A stretch of DNA of 6,694 nt, taken from NCBI GenBank assembly GCA_015654605.1, contig JAATGO010000189.1, positions 1 to 6,694 on the forward strand, written 5' to 3'. Made by a program: the position numbers and the translations under genes. This document shows, one piece after another, positions 5,791 to 6,694 of this stretch (positions are counted from its first letter, which is position 1; each line of letters opens with the position of its first letter). The notes under the pieces are model-generated. The model made no database searches, was not told the DNA's origin, and saw nothing but the letters and a program-made list of their open reading frames with translations. The stretch is from Betaproteobacteria bacterium. Lineage in GTDB: Bacteria; Pseudomonadota; Gammaproteobacteria; Burkholderiales; Burkholderiaceae.

Positions 5791-6694
5791 ATGCAAGCAA
5801 AGATGAAATCGGGTACTCTCATAGACATGGAAGCTCCCGACAAAAACACGGTAGACCCTTCTGCCTCAAAACAGCAAAGGCATACCGCAGCCTCATCCAC
5901 TACAGTTAGCTTAGTGGTGTATACGCTGTTGATTGTGTATGCCAGCTGCTATCCATTTTCTGGTTGGCGTGACCTCGGTTTAGCCCCTTTTGACTATCTT
6001 TGGGCTCGCTTACCTTATTATTGGACAGTATTTGATGCCTGGACCAATATCGTCGGCTACGCTCCCTTCGGCCTGTTAATGACACTCTGCCTACAGGCTA
6101 AAATCAAGACTGCCCCTGCCATCATTACCAGTATATTGGCCAGTGTAATCCTGTCGGCATGCATGGAAGCGATTCAGACTTATCTACCTACTCGTGTTTC
6201 TTCCAATCTGGATCTTTTTACCAATACTCTTGGTGGCCTGCTTGGCGCGCTATTGGCACTGCTGGTAAATCGTTATCTTTTGCAAAATAGCCGCCTCATC
6301 GAATGGCAAAAACACTGGTTCTCATACGGTGCTAGTCGAGGTCTGGTCATCGTTGGCCTATGGCCATTAGCGCTTATCTACCCACAAAATCATGTATTCG
6401 GCCTCGGCCATATACTCCCCCTATTCGCAAACCTGCTATCGGATCTGTTTGAAACACCCATCGACCTCACTACCTGGTGGATCAATAATGCGCATCTCTC
6501 TACGTACCAATACTGGCTATCTGAAATCCTTATTTCTGTGTGCGGGCTCACCGGTGCCGCGCTAGCCTTTCTTACACTGCTACGCAAAGAAGCACCAAAA
6601 CCAACCTTAGTCATTTTATATCTATTGATAGCAGCAGGCGTCAAATCGCTTGCCAATGCGTTATTCTTCACTCCTGAAAATGCATTTATCTGGC
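5791..6694 (+). CDS. VanZ-family integral membrane protein, cut by the right edge
   Basis: The frame is open from ATG 5791 to the end of the window: 301 codons with no stop. After a hydrophilic, probably cytoplasmic N-terminus (about 1-37) come the VanZ marks: YPFSGW (54-59), FDAWTNIVGYAPFGLL (81-96), CMEAIQTYLPTR (124-135) and SSNLDLFTNTLGGLLG (137-152). Hydrophobic segments fall at about 39-55, 84-103, 108-126, 146-163, 184-198, 246-263 and 272-291. VanZ of the Tn1546 cluster gives low-level teicoplanin resistance, but most chromosomal homologues have no known function, so resistance should not be assumed. Simple VanZ proteins have about 120-200 residues; this one carries at least three further membrane segments after the VanZ part, a longer form I recall in other betaproteobacteria. 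It is divergent from birA. Confidence 0.85.
   Translation, partial: MQAKMKSGTLIDMEAPDKNTVDPSASKQQRHTAASSTTVSLVVYTLLIVYASCYPFSGWRDLGLAPFDYLWARLPYYWTVFDAWTNIVGYAPFGLLMTLCLQAKIKTAPAIITSILASVILSACMEAIQTYLPTRVSSNLDLFTNTLGGLLGALLALLVNRYLLQNSRLIEWQKHWFSYGASRGLVIVGLWPLALIYPQNHVFGLGHILPLFANLLSDLFETPIDLTTWWINNAHLSTYQYWLSEILISVCGLTGAALAFLTLLRKEAPKPTLVILYLLIAAGVKSLANALFFTPENAFIW

Noticed and set aside
5565..5900. Open frame (-) spanning the birA/VanZ gap
   Set aside because: It overlaps the starts of both supported genes in the wrong frame and is rich in Cys and Met without any domain.
6390..6671. Open frame of 93 codons (-) inside the VanZ-family gene
   Set aside because: It is antisense to a continuous membrane-protein frame carrying VanZ motifs.
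5791..6694. VanZ homologue as a glycopeptide-resistance gene
   Set aside because: No vanHAX or vanRS genes are present, and chromosomal VanZ-family proteins in Gram-negative bacteria are not known for this role.

Overview
The window looks like a chromosomal housekeeping segment of a betaproteobacterium, most likely Nitrosomonadaceae (Nitrosomonas-like). That call rests on protein resemblance and gene order (a pyrimidine 5'-nucleotidase-type HAD protein near argB; an HTH-less birA overlapping a type III coaX, followed by a SPOR protein) and on roughly 45-50% GC as judged by eye. It is inference, not a database result. I see no transposase, integrase, phage gene, CRISPR array, tRNA or rRNA, and no stretch over 300 bases without a gene.

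Layout. The left edge holds the last 43 codons of a Fur-family regulator (+). It converges with a HAD phosphatase gene (-, stop at 263). Between them, and reaching into the end of the HAD gene, lies a large inverted repeat (169-281) with 31-nt arms and a 51-nt centre. The HAD gene and a TraB/GumN-type secreted protein gene (+, 1025-1978) are divergent and only 27 bp apart, both with GTG starts. The TraB/GumN gene converges with argB (-, 2096-2986). Further right on the minus strand are a membrane-anchored SPOR protein (3153-3908), coaX (4030-4773) and birA (4757-5635). birA and coaX overlap by 17 nt and are clearly one transcription unit; the SPOR gene follows 121 bp later. birA is divergent from a VanZ-family membrane protein gene (+, 5791 to beyond the right edge).

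Function. argB makes the second step of arginine synthesis, and its N-terminal extension suggests feedback inhibition by arginine. birA and coaX serve cofactor use: biotin attachment to carboxylase carrier protein, and the first step of CoA synthesis from pantothenate. The SPOR protein, the TraB/GumN protein and the VanZ protein act in or outside the inner membrane.

The least ordinary feature is the inverted repeat at 169-281. Read as plus-strand RNA it folds into a long helix with a GNRA-capped inner hairpin, and its centre carries a nine-base match to the full Shine-Dalgarno sequence with no start codon after it. It also supplies the last codons and the stop of the HAD gene. I found no convincing undescribed multi-gene system.
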